A stretch of 64,000 bases of DNA from Pseudomonadota bacterium (GTDB lineage Bacteria; Pseudomonadota; Alphaproteobacteria; Rhizobiales; Xanthobacteraceae). Positions 10,487-18,229 of the stretch are shown piece by piece. A program made the position numbers and the translations under genes. The stretch's first letter is position 1. Every line of letters starts with the position of its first letter. The stretch spans positions 1-64,000 of the forward strand of contig JAFEFL010000011.1 in NCBI GenBank assembly GCA_018240595.1, in the 5' to 3' direction. Under the pieces are notes generated by a model, which did not search any database, had not been told where the DNA came from, and saw nothing but the letters and a program-made list of their open reading frames with translations.

Positions 10487-11011
10487 TCAGAAGCCGTCCT
10501 GATTGAAAGCCGCCTTCAAGAGGCCGAGTTGATGCTCGACCGGATTGATCGACGGCGCCTGATCGGCCGGCAGCGTGTGGATGGTCGTGTCGAGCCGGCG
10601 AACCTGAATCTTCAGCTTTTGAGCGCGGTCGATGAGGTCTCGCAGCCGCGTCGGCAGGATCGCCAGATTGTTCGGGTCGTGATTGTCCATCGCGGACAAC
10701 TTGACCTTGGTCTTTTCCCGGTTGGCCTGGGCGAGCGACATCTCGCCTTCCTTCACCGCGCGGTGCAGCAGCAGCCAGGACGCGATCTGCATCAGGCGTG
10801 TCGTCAGCCGCATGCTCTCGGTGGCGTAGGCCAGCGCCGCGGCGCGGCTGAGGTCCTTGGACTCCGCGCGGCCCGGACCGTCGAGATAGGTCGCGGTTTC
10901 CTCGACCAGCGCCATGCCGTCACGAAACAGAAACGAGAACGCCTGCGAGTTGGCGAGCCGCTCGCCGAATATCACCGGTTCCGGCGGATTAACCATGCTG
11001 TGTTCAGACAT
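10487..11011 (-). CDS. rcdA: RcdA-type CtrA-degradation adaptor (DUF1465)
   Basis: 174 aa mainly helical protein of the DUF1465 family. The segment YATESMRLTTRLMQIASWLLLHRAV is the family hallmark. In Caulobacter, RcdA is an adaptor that joins CpdR and ClpXP and helps bring CtrA and other substrates to proteolysis at the cell pole. The C-terminal tail after residue 140 is likely disordered, as in the Caulobacter protein. The ATG at 11011 follows a GAGTGAGG RBS. Its upstream region holds paired TTAACC repeats and, further up, a candidate small RNA with a CtrA-type box. Function is transferred from the family. Confidence 0.8.
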   Translation of the reverse strand: MSEHSMVNPPEPVIFGERLANSQAFSFLFRDGMALVEETATYLDGPGRAESKDLSRAAALAYATESMRLTTRLMQIASWLLLHRAVKEGEMSLAQANREKTKVKLSAMDNHDPNNLAILPTRLRDLIDRAQKLKIQVRRLDTTIHTLPADQAPSINPVEHQLGLLKAAFNQDGF

Positions 11012-11272
11012 ACGCTACGCCTCACTCAACGCTTAACGCGAACCCTGTCACTCTCGTGTTGCGCGCGCAACTCGGGTCGCCCGCACTTTGCCGTTGCCGC
11101 TTTTTATCGGTTCAGACGGCGCGTTCACGATTGGGTAAGCATGCGCGTACGGGGCCGTCCTGTCCATATGCTGGGGTCACAAAGCTTGCGACATAGTTGC
11201 TGCGTAACGCGAAACCACAGCTCAGATCGGCCGCTTGCGCCAAAACGGCACAAGAACGGTGGCTATTCATGG

Positions 11273-11300
11273 CGTTAACCAAAATTGTGACGCCGTTAAC
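11273..11300. promoter_or_regulatory. Direct repeat CGTTAACCAAAA / CGTTAACCAAAA, 21 bp apart, upstream of rcdA
   Basis: Two copies of TTAACC begin at 11275 and 11296, exactly two helical turns apart, so both present the same DNA face. Each matches a CtrA half-site (TTAAC) but the pair does not form the TTAA-N7-TTAA box. They lie about 265 bp upstream of rcdA and next to the terminator of the candidate small RNA. The rest of 11012-11272 contains no gene I can support. Confidence 0.3.
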
Positions 11301-11301
11301 C

Positions 11302-11330
11302 AAAAAAAGAGCCGCCAATGTTGGCGGCTC
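11302..11330 (-). terminator. Intrinsic terminator on the minus strand
   Basis: Perfect 10-bp stem (11309-11318 with 11321-11330), followed on the minus strand by seven T. It ends leftward transcription and is the 3' end proposed for the small RNA; it is about 175 bp beyond the DUF1192 stop codon. Confidence 0.88.
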
Positions 11331-11400
11331 AGTGAGATAACAGGGAGGCGTCAAACAGAGTGGACAGGAGCCACTCAAAGTCCATGAAGATGGACTGAAT
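11302..11400 (-). ncRNA. Candidate trans-acting small RNA with CtrA-type promoter box and anti-Shine-Dalgarno motifs
   Basis: Reading the minus strand from about 11400: a hairpin GTCCAT-CTTC-ATGGAC (11395-11380); a hairpin GAGTGG-CTCCTGT-CCACTC (11376-11358) whose loop carries CUCCU; an unpaired stretch with GCCUCCCUG; then a 10-bp intrinsic terminator with seven T. Length is about 95-100 nt. A perfect TTAA-N7-TTAA box lies at 11421-11435, and a TATTAC -10-like hexamer lies between it and the proposed start. CCUCC-type motifs in loops and single strands are a known design of alphaproteobacterial small RNAs that block ribosome binding sites. No credible protein is encoded. The 5' end is inferred. 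Confidence 0.5.
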
Positions 11401-11420
11401 AGAGTAATAGTCGGGAAAGC

Positions 11421-11435
11421 TTAATGTGACGTTAA
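11421..11435. promoter_or_regulatory. Perfect TTAA-N7-TTAA CtrA-type box at the candidate small RNA promoter
   Basis: TTAA TGTGACG TTAA on the plus strand. On the minus strand the box is followed 11 bases later by TATTAC, which puts it at about -35 relative to a start near 11400, the position at which CtrA activates in Caulobacter. No open reading frame follows at a suitable distance. Confidence 0.45.
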
Positions 11436-11480
11436 AAACGCCTGTCCTGACACCGGAAATCGGCGTTTCCGGCTACCACT

Positions 11481-11504
11481 TTTATAAACAGTGCTGTTTA
11501 TAAA
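11481..11504. repeat. Perfect AT-rich palindrome (11-bp arms) after the DUF1192 stop codon
   Basis: TTTATAAACAG and CTGTTTATAAA flank a two-base centre. The arm is strikingly AT-rich for this genome. It begins one base beyond the DUF1192 stop. No T-run follows on either strand, so it is a poor terminator; a dimeric-protein operator is an alternative. A second hairpin (CCGGAAA/TTTCCGG, 11453-11472) lies next to it. Confidence 0.45.
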
Positions 11505-11505
11505 T

Positions 11506-11700
11506 TCAGCGCTTGAAGAATTGGTCGGCGGCGGCACGCTTGTCGCGCTTGCGGACCATGTCGGCCTCGAGCCGCTTGATCTCGTCCTGGAGCAGCGCGA
11601 TCCGCGCCGTCAGTTCGTCGACCGACAGAAGGCTCAGGTCCTGTCCGATCTCATGCGAGACCTTTTTCTTCGGCCGGTCGTCATCGTCAAAAAGGGGCAT
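11506..11700 (-). CDS. DUF1192 family small protein
   Basis: 64 aa. Acidic then basic N-terminus (MPLFDDDDRPKKK) followed by one long amphipathic helix with heptad spacing (LSVDELTARIALLQDEIKRLEADM) and the family-typical tail KRAAADQFF. Widespread and short in Hyphomicrobiales; function unknown, probably a coiled-coil dimer. It is divergent from the quinone oxidoreductase gene and lies upstream of the candidate small RNA in the same direction. RBS GGAGATG just before the ATG. Confidence 0.9.
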   Translation of the reverse strand: MPLFDDDDRPKKKVSHEIGQDLSLLSVDELTARIALLQDEIKRLEADMVRKRDKRAAADQFFKR

Positions 11701-11811
11701 GGTTCATCTCCTGCGCGCCGCCCGAAACTAGCCGCGGTGGCCCGGGTTGTCACATTGCCGCCACCTGCCTAAACAGAATGCCGATCGTCCCGCCGCTGAA
11801 AGGATCCCTGA

Positions 11812-12807
11812 ATGTCCGCGATTCCGTCCCGTATGACCGTCATCGGCATCAAATCGCCCGGCGGCCCCGAGGTGCTGGTTCCGGAACAGCGCGATGTGCC
11901 CCAGCCCGCGGCGGATGAGGTGCTGATCAAGGTGGCGGCTGCGGGCGTCAACCGGCCGGACGTGGCGCAACGTCAGGGCGTCTATCCGCCGCCGCCCGGC
12001 GCCTCGGACATTCCGGGGCTCGAGATCGCCGGCGAGATCGCGGCGGTCGGTTCGGCGGTGAAGCGTTGGGCCGTCGGCGACCGTGTCATGGGGCTGGTGT
12101 CGGGCGGCGGCTATGCCGAATACTGCACCGCGCATGTCACGCACATTCTGCCGGTGAGCGGCATGCCGCTGGTCGAAGCCGCTGCCGTGCCGGAGACGTT
12201 CTTCACCGTCTGGCACAACGTGTTCGAGCGGGGAGCGCTCAAGGAGGGCGAAACACTGCTGGTGCACGGCGGCTCGTCCGGCATCGGCACCACGGCCATC
12301 CAGCTCGCCAAGCATTTCGGGGCCCGCGTCATCGTCACCGCCGGCTCCGAGGACAAATGCGAGGCCTGCCGCACGCTCGGCGCCGACCTCGCCGTCAACT
12401 ACAAGACCCAGGACTTCGTCGCCGAGGTGAAGAAGTTCACCGAGAAGAAGGGCGCCGAGCTGATCCTCGACATGGTCGGCGGCGAATACATCGAACGCAA
12501 TTACGAAGCCGCGGCCGTCGAGGGCCGCATCGTGCAGATCGCATTCCAGGGCTCGCCCAAGGCGACCGTCGATTTCCGCCGTCTGATGCTCAAGCGGCTG
12601 CACCACACCGGCTCGACGTTGCGGGCCCGAGCCGTGGCCGACAAGGGCGCGATCCGCGACGCCATCGAGACCCACGTCCTGCCGCTTTTGGCCGCCGGCA
12701 CCGTGAAGCCGCTCATCTACAAGACCTTCCCCCTGCGTGACGCCGCCAAAGCGCACGCATTGATGGAATCCAGCGCGCATATCGGCAAGATTGTGCTGGA
12801 GGCGTGA
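11812..12807 (+). CDS. NAD(P)H-quinone oxidoreductase, zeta-crystallin/PIG3 type of the MDR superfamily
   Basis: 331 aa. An N-terminal GroES-like domain is followed by a Rossmann domain with the HGGSSGIGTTAIQLAKHFGA nucleotide-binding turn near residues 148-167. The catalytic-zinc cysteines and the structural-zinc Cys cluster of alcohol dehydrogenases are lacking, as expected for quinone reductases. PIG3-like features include GVNRPDVAQRQGVYPPPPGASDIPGLE near the start. The probable reaction is reduction of quinones or reactive enones with NADPH in the cytoplasm. Divergent from DUF1192 across about 110 bp. Confidence 0.9.
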   Translation: MSAIPSRMTVIGIKSPGGPEVLVPEQRDVPQPAADEVLIKVAAAGVNRPDVAQRQGVYPPPPGASDIPGLEIAGEIAAVGSAVKRWAVGDRVMGLVSGGGYAEYCTAHVTHILPVSGMPLVEAAAVPETFFTVWHNVFERGALKEGETLLVHGGSSGIGTTAIQLAKHFGARVIVTAGSEDKCEACRTLGADLAVNYKTQDFVAEVKKFTEKKGAELILDMVGGEYIERNYEAAAVEGRIVQIAFQGSPKATVDFRRLMLKRLHHTGSTLRARAVADKGAIRDAIETHVLPLLAAGTVKPLIYKTFPLRDAAKAHALMESSAHIGKIVLEA

Positions 12808-12847
12808 AAATCGCCTCGGCAAGGCGCGTTTCGCAGGCCGCCGCCGT

Positions 12848-12861
12848 TAGCGTTAACGCTA
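12848..12861. promoter_or_regulatory. 14-bp perfect palindrome TAGCGTTAACGCTA upstream of the GGDEF/EAL gene
   Basis: Self-complementary site centred on GTTAAC, 86 bp before the start codon at 12947. It could bind a dimeric regulator; it holds a TTAAC half-site but not a full CtrA box. Function unassigned. Confidence 0.25.
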
Positions 12862-12946
12862 CTTGTCGCCACATTTTCGGCTGATGGTCCAAACCCTTGC
12901 CTAGAGACCTCCGTCCCGGTTACTGATCGGGACTGGCCGACTGGGG

Positions 12947-15871
12947 ATGAGGCCGGGAGGGCCGAGATTGTTGAATTTGCGCGCCTTTCAAGCGCTTGCC
13001 GTGTGGATTGCGCTTGTGGCGGCCCTTTTGGCTGCCGCTCCCGCGCGTGCCGTCGAAGCCGTCAACGTCCGTCTCGACACCCCGGCCATCGACCTTACCG
13101 CCGCCACGCAGCGCCAGCGCACCGAAGGCGACCGCATTCAGGTGTCGACCGCCCCCGGTCCCGACGGCATCGTCCGCCGCATCGAGGTGCGCGCCCGCGA
13201 GGCCAACAATAACTGGGCGGTGTTTGCGCTCACCAATAATTCCGACGAGCAGATCGACCGCCTGATCGTGGTCCCGCATTACCGCATGGTCGGCTCCGGC
13301 CTGATCTGGCCCGATCTTGGTCTGTCGCGCGTCGTCGGCATCACGCCGTCCTCGGGTGACCGCCCGGTGCGGCAGGAGAGCACGGCGGCCGATATCTTCC
13401 GCGTCACGCTCGATCCCGGCACCGTCATCACCTTCGTCGCCGAACTGCGCACCAACAAGCTGCCGCAGATCTATTTGTGGGAGCCAGACGCCTACAAGGA
13501 CAAGGTCAACTCCTTCACGCTCTATCAGGGCATCGTCATCGGCATCGCCGGCCTGTTGGCGCTGTTCCTCACCATCCTGTTCGTGGTGAAGGGCTCGGTG
13601 ATGTTCCCCGCCGCTGCCGCGCTCGGCTGGGCGGTGCTGATCTATATCGGCATCGACTTCGGATTCTGGGGCAAGGTGTTCGATATGTCGGCCGGCGCCG
13701 AGCGCGTCTGGCGCGCCTCCGGCGAGGCGATCCTGTCGGCGACGCTATTGGTGTTCCTGTTCGCCTATCTCAACCTGTCGCGCTGGCACGTGCGCTACGC
13801 GCACATCACCATCGCCTGGCTGGCGGCGCTCGGGGCGCTGGTCGCGGTCGCGGTGTTCGATCCGGCGATCGCCTCCGGCATTGCCCGTATCTCGCTGGCG
13901 CTCATCGCCGTGTTCGGCCTGGCGCTGGTCATCTATTTGTCGACCCACGGCTTCGACCGCGCGGTGCTGCTGATCCCGACCTGGATCCTGCTCGTGGTCT
14001 GGACTTTTTCGGCCGGCCTTGCCGTTACCGGCATGGTCCAGAACGACATCATCGGCCCGGCGCTGCTCGGCGGCCTCGTGCTGATTGTCATGCTGATCGG
14101 CTTCACCGTGATGCAGCACGCTTTTGCCGGCGGCATCACCCACGGCATCGTCTCCGACGTCGAACGCCGCGCGCTGGCCCTGACCGGGGCCGGCGACATG
14201 ATCTGGGACTGGGACGTCTCCGCCGACAAGATTTTCACCAGCCCGGAAACCGAGCAGGCGCTCGGCCTCAAGCGCGGCTCGCTGGAAGGCCCGGCGGCGA
14301 ACTGGCTCGACATCCTGCACTCGCTGGATCGCGACCGCTTCCGCGCCTCGCTCGACAGCGTGCTGGAGCAGCGCCGCGGCCGCCTGACGCAGGACTTCCG
14401 CCTGCGCTCGGTCGACGGTCACTATGTGTGGTTCACGCTGAAAGCCCGGCCGGTGGTCGGCTCCGACGGCGAAGTCGTCCGTGTCGTCGGCACGCTGACC
14501 GACGTCACCGACTTCAAGAACGCCGAGGAACGGCTGCTGTTCGACGCCGTGCACGACAACCTGACCGGTCTGCCGAACCGCGAACTGTTCATCGACCGCA
14601 TGGAAGCGGCCTTCGCCTTCGCCCGCTCCGACAGCAACATCCGCCCGTCGGTGATGGTCATCGATCTCGACCGCTTCAAGCAGGTCAACGACTCGGTCGG
14701 CATCGCGGTAGGCGATTCCATCCTTCTCACCATCGCGCGCCGCCTCGGCCGTTTGCTCAAGCCGCAGGACACGCTGGCGCGGCTTTCGGGCGACCAGTTC
14801 GCCGTCATTCTCTTGTCCGAAAAGGAGCCGGCGCGGATCGTCGCCTTCGCCGAGACGCTGCGCCGTGCGCTGCGCGCGCCGATCGTGTTCAACGATCGCG
14901 AAATCTTCCTCACCGCGTCGATCGGTCTGGCGCTCGCCGAAGGCGCGCCGCACCGCACCGAGGAACTGCTCAAGGACGCCGAACTGGCGATGTATTACGC
15001 CAAGCGCATCGGCGGCGATCGCATTGAGATTTTCAAGCCGGCGATGCGGGCGCGCAAGACCGACCGTCTGACGATGGAATCCGAACTGCGCCGTGCCATC
15101 GAGCGCCAGGAAATCAAGGTGCTGTTCCAGCCGATCGTGCGGCTCGAGGATCGCGCCATTGCCGGCTTCGAGGCGCTGGCGCGCTGGGATCATCCGAAGA
15201 TGGGCCGCCTGTCGCCGGCGGAGTTCATCTCGATCGCCGAAGAGATCGGCCTCATCGTCGATCTCGGCCTGTTCGTGCTCGACCACACCGCCAGGCAGCT
15301 GTCGCGCTGGCAAGCCGAAATGCCGAAAGGCCGCGAGCCGGTGTTCGCCAGCGTCAACGTGTCGTCGCGCCAATTGCTGCGTCACGATCTCATCCAGGAT
15401 CTGCGCGGGGTTCTGTCGCGCACGCCGCTGACGCGCGGCACGCTCAAGCTCGAGATCACCGAGAGCCTTGTGATGGAGAACCCCGAGCACGCCGCGCAGA
15501 TGCTGACCCGCATCAAGGAGCTTGGCGCCGGCCTGTCGCTCGACGATTTCGGCACCGGGCATTCGTCGCTCGCTTACCTGCAGCGATTCCCGTTCGACAC
15601 GATCAAGATCGACCAGTCCTTCGTGCGCACGACCTCGCGCGGCACCCGGCCGGTGATCCTGCGCTCGATCATCGCGCTGGCGCACGACCTCGGGATGGAA
15701 GTGGTCGCCGAAGGCGCCGAGACCGACAGCGATGCCGTCGAGCTCTACCAGATGGGCTGCGAATACGCGCAGGGCTTCGCCTTCGGCGAGCCGATGACTT
15801 CCGACGAGGCGCTGGATCTTCTTATCGAGAAACCGGCGCGGCCGCGTACGCTCAAGATCGCGTCGGAGTAG
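12947..15871 (+). CDS. Membrane GGDEF-EAL protein, probably a cyclic-di-GMP phosphodiesterase
   Basis: 974 aa. Signal peptide about 1-36; an extracytoplasmic domain about 37-190 resembling 7TMR-DISM-type sensors; seven or so membrane helices about 190-400; a PAS domain about 410-520 (DMIWDWDVSADKIFTSPE); GGDEF about 530-695; EAL about 705-955. The GGDEF signature is SGDQF near residue 615, so cyclase activity is probably lost. The EAL site is complete: E742 (EALARWD), the N of VNVSS, EITES, LDDFGTG, IKID and AEGAET. Prediction: it degrades cyclic-di-GMP in response to an envelope or membrane signal. A TTG a few codons later with GGGAGGG upstream is an alternative start. Confidence 0.93.
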   Translation: MRPGGPRLLNLRAFQALAVWIALVAALLAAAPARAVEAVNVRLDTPAIDLTAATQRQRTEGDRIQVSTAPGPDGIVRRIEVRAREANNNWAVFALTNNSDEQIDRLIVVPHYRMVGSGLIWPDLGLSRVVGITPSSGDRPVRQESTAADIFRVTLDPGTVITFVAELRTNKLPQIYLWEPDAYKDKVNSFTLYQGIVIGIAGLLALFLTILFVVKGSVMFPAAAALGWAVLIYIGIDFGFWGKVFDMSAGAERVWRASGEAILSATLLVFLFAYLNLSRWHVRYAHITIAWLAALGALVAVAVFDPAIASGIARISLALIAVFGLALVIYLSTHGFDRAVLLIPTWILLVVWTFSAGLAVTGMVQNDIIGPALLGGLVLIVMLIGFTVMQHAFAGGITHGIVSDVERRALALTGAGDMIWDWDVSADKIFTSPETEQALGLKRGSLEGPAANWLDILHSLDRDRFRASLDSVLEQRRGRLTQDFRLRSVDGHYVWFTLKARPVVGSDGEVVRVVGTLTDVTDFKNAEERLLFDAVHDNLTGLPNRELFIDRMEAAFAFARSDSNIRPSVMVIDLDRFKQVNDSVGIAVGDSILLTIARRLGRLLKPQDTLARLSGDQFAVILLSEKEPARIVAFAETLRRALRAPIVFNDREIFLTASIGLALAEGAPHRTEELLKDAELAMYYAKRIGGDRIEIFKPAMRARKTDRLTMESELRRAIERQEIKVLFQPIVRLEDRAIAGFEALARWDHPKMGRLSPAEFISIAEEIGLIVDLGLFVLDHTARQLSRWQAEMPKGREPVFASVNVSSRQLLRHDLIQDLRGVLSRTPLTRGTLKLEITESLVMENPEHAAQMLTRIKELGAGLSLDDFGTGHSSLAYLQRFPFDTIKIDQSFVRTTSRGTRPVILRSIIALAHDLGMEVVAEGAETDSDAVELYQMGCEYAQGFAFGEPMTSDEALDLLIEKPARPRTLKIASE

Positions 15872-15882
15872 ACGACGCGGGT

Positions 15883-16536
15883 CTAAGCGTGGCCGGCTTC
15901 GTTCGACAAATGGCTAAGATCGATGCCGATCTTGCGCAGGGCCTTGTCGTATTTGCCGGTGATGTCCTTGCCGAAAATCAGCTCGGTGTCGGCGGCGCAA
16001 TGCAGCCAGCCGTTCTGCTGAATTTCCTGCTCGAGCTGGCCTGGCGCCCAGCCGGCATAACCGAGCGCGAGGATCGCGCTTTCCGGTCCCTGGCCATGGG
16101 CAATCGCCTTGAGGATGTCGAGGGTCGCCGTCAGGCAGATGTCCTCGTCGATCGGCAGCGTCGAATTCTCGATAAAGAAATCGGCCGAGTGCAGCACGAA
16201 GCCACGGCCGGTTTCGACCGGGCCGCCCTTGAGCACCTTCACGTCGCCGGCTTCCACCGGCAACTGGATGCGCTCGTTGGCCGGGATCACCTCGAGCTGG
16301 ACGAGAAGATCGGGAAACTTGATGTTGGGCGCCGGCTGATTGACGACGATGCCCATGGCGCCTTCGCTCGAATGCGCGCACACATAGATGACGGCGCGGG
16401 CGAAGCGCTCGTCGCTCATCGCCGGCATCGCGATCAGCATCTGGCCGTCGAGATAGCCGCGTGCCGCCGGCGCCGCCGACGCGGTCGAGCGGCGGGAGGA
16501 CTTGCGAGGGGCTTTGCCGGTGCGCGAAACGTTCAT
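15883..16536 (-). CDS. YqgE/AlgH family protein
   Basis: 217 aa. A basic, Ser/Ala-rich leader of about 25 residues, then the DUF179 fold with [36 protein letters not shown], the GGPVE segment and the [15 protein letters not shown] motif. The family is broadly conserved; AlgH was once called a transcriptional regulator of alginate synthesis, but its biochemical role is unsettled. Convergent with the upstream GGDEF/EAL gene (11 bp between stops) and divergent from the DsbD-like gene. Confidence 0.93.
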   Translation of the reverse strand: MNVSRTGKAPRKSSRRSTASAAPAARGYLDGQMLIAMPAMSDERFARAVIYVCAHSSEGAMGIVVNQPAPNIKFPDLLVQLEVIPANERIQLPVEAGDVKVLKGGPVETGRGFVLHSADFFIENSTLPIDEDICLTATLDILKAIAHGQGPESAILALGYAGWAPGQLEQEIQQNGWLHCAADTELIFGKDITGKYDKALRKIGIDLSHLSNEAGHA

Positions 16537-16730
16537 TGTTTAATGGTATCCGATCGGCCGTTCCTTGCCAACGCAAGGTCTGTGCAAAGAGCGACCGTAT
16601 GACGCGCAAATCTAGCGGAGAAATGTGGCAAAAACGCCGCCGCGTTCGTGAAATTGCCTAGAACGTGTTCAGCTCTGCTCACGATGAATTCAATGGCGCG
16701 GGGCGGACTTCTCCCATAGAGGCTAGCGAC

Positions 16731-17564
16731 ATGAAATTTGATCGACGTCATGCCGCGCTTGCGACCGCGGCTCTTCTCGTAAGCCTCCACGACGCGCCGG
16801 CGCTGGCCGAAAATGCATCGGCCTGGAGCCAGGACGCCAAGTCGGCGGTGCGGCTGATCGCCGGCGCCAACAAATCCGGCGTACCGTTGCGCGCCGGTAT
16901 CGAGATCAAGATGCAGCCGGGCTGGCATACCTACTGGCGCTACCCCGGCGACTCCGGCGTGCCGCCGCGCTTCGACTTTTCCGGCTCCGACAACGTGAAG
17001 TCGGCGGCCGTGAGCTTTCCGGCGCCGTCTCTGTTCAGCGACGAAAGCGGCAACTCCGTCGGCTACAAGAACGGCGTGATTTTCCCGGTCAGCATCGTGC
17101 CCAAGGACCCGACCAAGCCGGTCAATGCGCGGCTCAAGATCGAATATGCCGTGTGCGAGAAGTTGTGCGTACCCGCCGAGGGCAAGGCCGAACTGACGGT
17201 CGGGCCGGGGCCGAGCACCGAAGACAAGGCGCTGGCCGAGGCGGAAGCGCGCGTGCCGAAGAAGATCGCGGCCGGCGAGATCGGCCTGACCGCGCGGCGC
17301 GTCAACGACGCGGCCAAGCCGCTGGTCGCCGTCGACCTGGTGGCCCGCGACAAGGGGCCGATCGAGATATTCGTCGAGGGTCCGACGGCGGAGTGGGCCT
17401 TGCCCATTCCGAAGCCGGCGCCGGGCGCCCCGGCCGGCCACCAGCATTTCAGCTTTGTTCTCGACGGTCTGCCTCCCGGCGTGGACCCGAAAGGCTCGTT
17501 CGACCTGACCTTCACCGTGGTCGAAGGCGGCCGCGCCGTGGAGGCGACGGCCCATCTCGACTAA
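16731..17564 (+). CDS. Periplasmic DsbD-like protein (disulfide corrector domain, soluble)
   Basis: 277 aa from ATG at 16731 (RBS AGAGG); a longer in-frame start lacks RBS and would bury the signal peptide (MKFDRRHAALATAALLVSL...ALA). The mature part resembles the N-terminal periplasmic domain of thiol:disulfide interchange protein DsbD: PGWHTYWRYPGDSGVPPRFD and the Cys pair in EYAVCEKLCVPAEG. There are no membrane helices or C-terminal thioredoxin domain, so electrons must come from a separate CcdA/ScsB-like partner not encoded here. A role in periplasmic thiol repair or copper tolerance is plausible. The peroxiredoxin gene follows after 60 bp. Confidence 0.85.
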   Translation: MKFDRRHAALATAALLVSLHDAPALAENASAWSQDAKSAVRLIAGANKSGVPLRAGIEIKMQPGWHTYWRYPGDSGVPPRFDFSGSDNVKSAAVSFPAPSLFSDESGNSVGYKNGVIFPVSIVPKDPTKPVNARLKIEYAVCEKLCVPAEGKAELTVGPGPSTEDKALAEAEARVPKKIAAGEIGLTARRVNDAAKPLVAVDLVARDKGPIEIFVEGPTAEWALPIPKPAPGAPAGHQHFSFVLDGLPPGVDPKGSFDLTFTVVEGGRAVEATAHLD

Positions 17565-17624
17565 CGGGCGCGAGCGGCCTAGGTTGCCGCCCGGTAACAC
17601 AATCCGCCAAGCGAGAGGAAAACC

Positions 17625-18110
17625 ATGGCTATCAAGGTCGGCGACAAGCTCCCATCGGCAACGTTCCGGGTCATGACCGGCGAAGGTCCCAAGCCGAAGA
17701 CCACCGACGAGGTTTTCAAGGGCAAAAAGGTGGCGCTGTTCGCGGTGCCCGGCGCCTTCACGCCGACCTGCTCGAACCTGCACATGCCGAGCTTCCTCAA
17801 CAACATCGCCAACTTCAAAGCCAAGGGCGTTGACAGTGTCGCCGTGGTGTCGGTGAACGACCCCTTCGTCATGAAGGCCTGGGCGGAGAAGAGCGGCGGC
17901 GACGGCAAGATCGAATTTCTCGCCGACGGCAGCGCCGAATTCACCAAGGCGGTGGGCATGGAGTTCGACGGCGCCATGCCGGTGCTCGGCCTGCGCTCCA
18001 AGCGCTATTCGATGTTCGTCGATGACGGCACCGTTAAGGCGCTCAACATCGAGGAAGGCCCCGGCAAGTGCGAGTTGACCAGCGGCGACGCGCTGCTGAA
18101 GCAAATCTGA
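17625..18110 (+). CDS. Peroxiredoxin, Prx5 (PMP20-like) subfamily
   Basis: 161 aa thiol peroxidase reducing hydrogen peroxide and organic hydroperoxides. The peroxidatic Cys sits in PGAFTPTCS near residue 48, with the family Thr two positions before it, and the conserved Arg is in GLRSKRYSMFVDDG. A second Cys near the C-terminus (GPGKCELTSGD) may be resolving. 161 aa is the typical Prx5 length. Its position after a DsbD-like protein suggests a shared oxidative-stress or thiol-redox role, though the peroxiredoxin itself has no signal peptide. Confidence 0.94.
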   Translation: MAIKVGDKLPSATFRVMTGEGPKPKTTDEVFKGKKVALFAVPGAFTPTCSNLHMPSFLNNIANFKAKGVDSVAVVSVNDPFVMKAWAEKSGGDGKIEFLADGSAEFTKAVGMEFDGAMPVLGLRSKRYSMFVDDGTVKALNIEEGPGKCELTSGDALLKQI

Positions 18111-18150
18111 CATCGCTCGCGCCTCTTCCTGACGCGGAGAGGTGAGAATG

Positions 18151-18182
18151 GGCCCGGCGCTCGGCGTCGGGCCTGTTTTTTT
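18151..18182 (+). terminator. Intrinsic terminator of the peroxiredoxin gene
   Basis: GGCCCG...CGGGCC stem extended by further pairs around a small loop, then TG and seven T. Confidence 0.85.
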
Positions 18183-18229
18183 GCCGCTGGGGGAGAGGAG
18201 GCGCGTGCGCTTGTGCGGCGACCCAATAT

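Noticed and set aside
11112..11378. 88-codon minus-strand frame across the terminator and TTAACC repeats
   Set aside because: It would translate straight through an intrinsic terminator; no RBS and no recognisable protein.
13745..15685. 646-codon minus-strand frame antisense to the GGDEF-EAL gene
   Set aside because: Arg/Asp/Gly-rich shadow; the plus strand encodes recognisable domains throughout.
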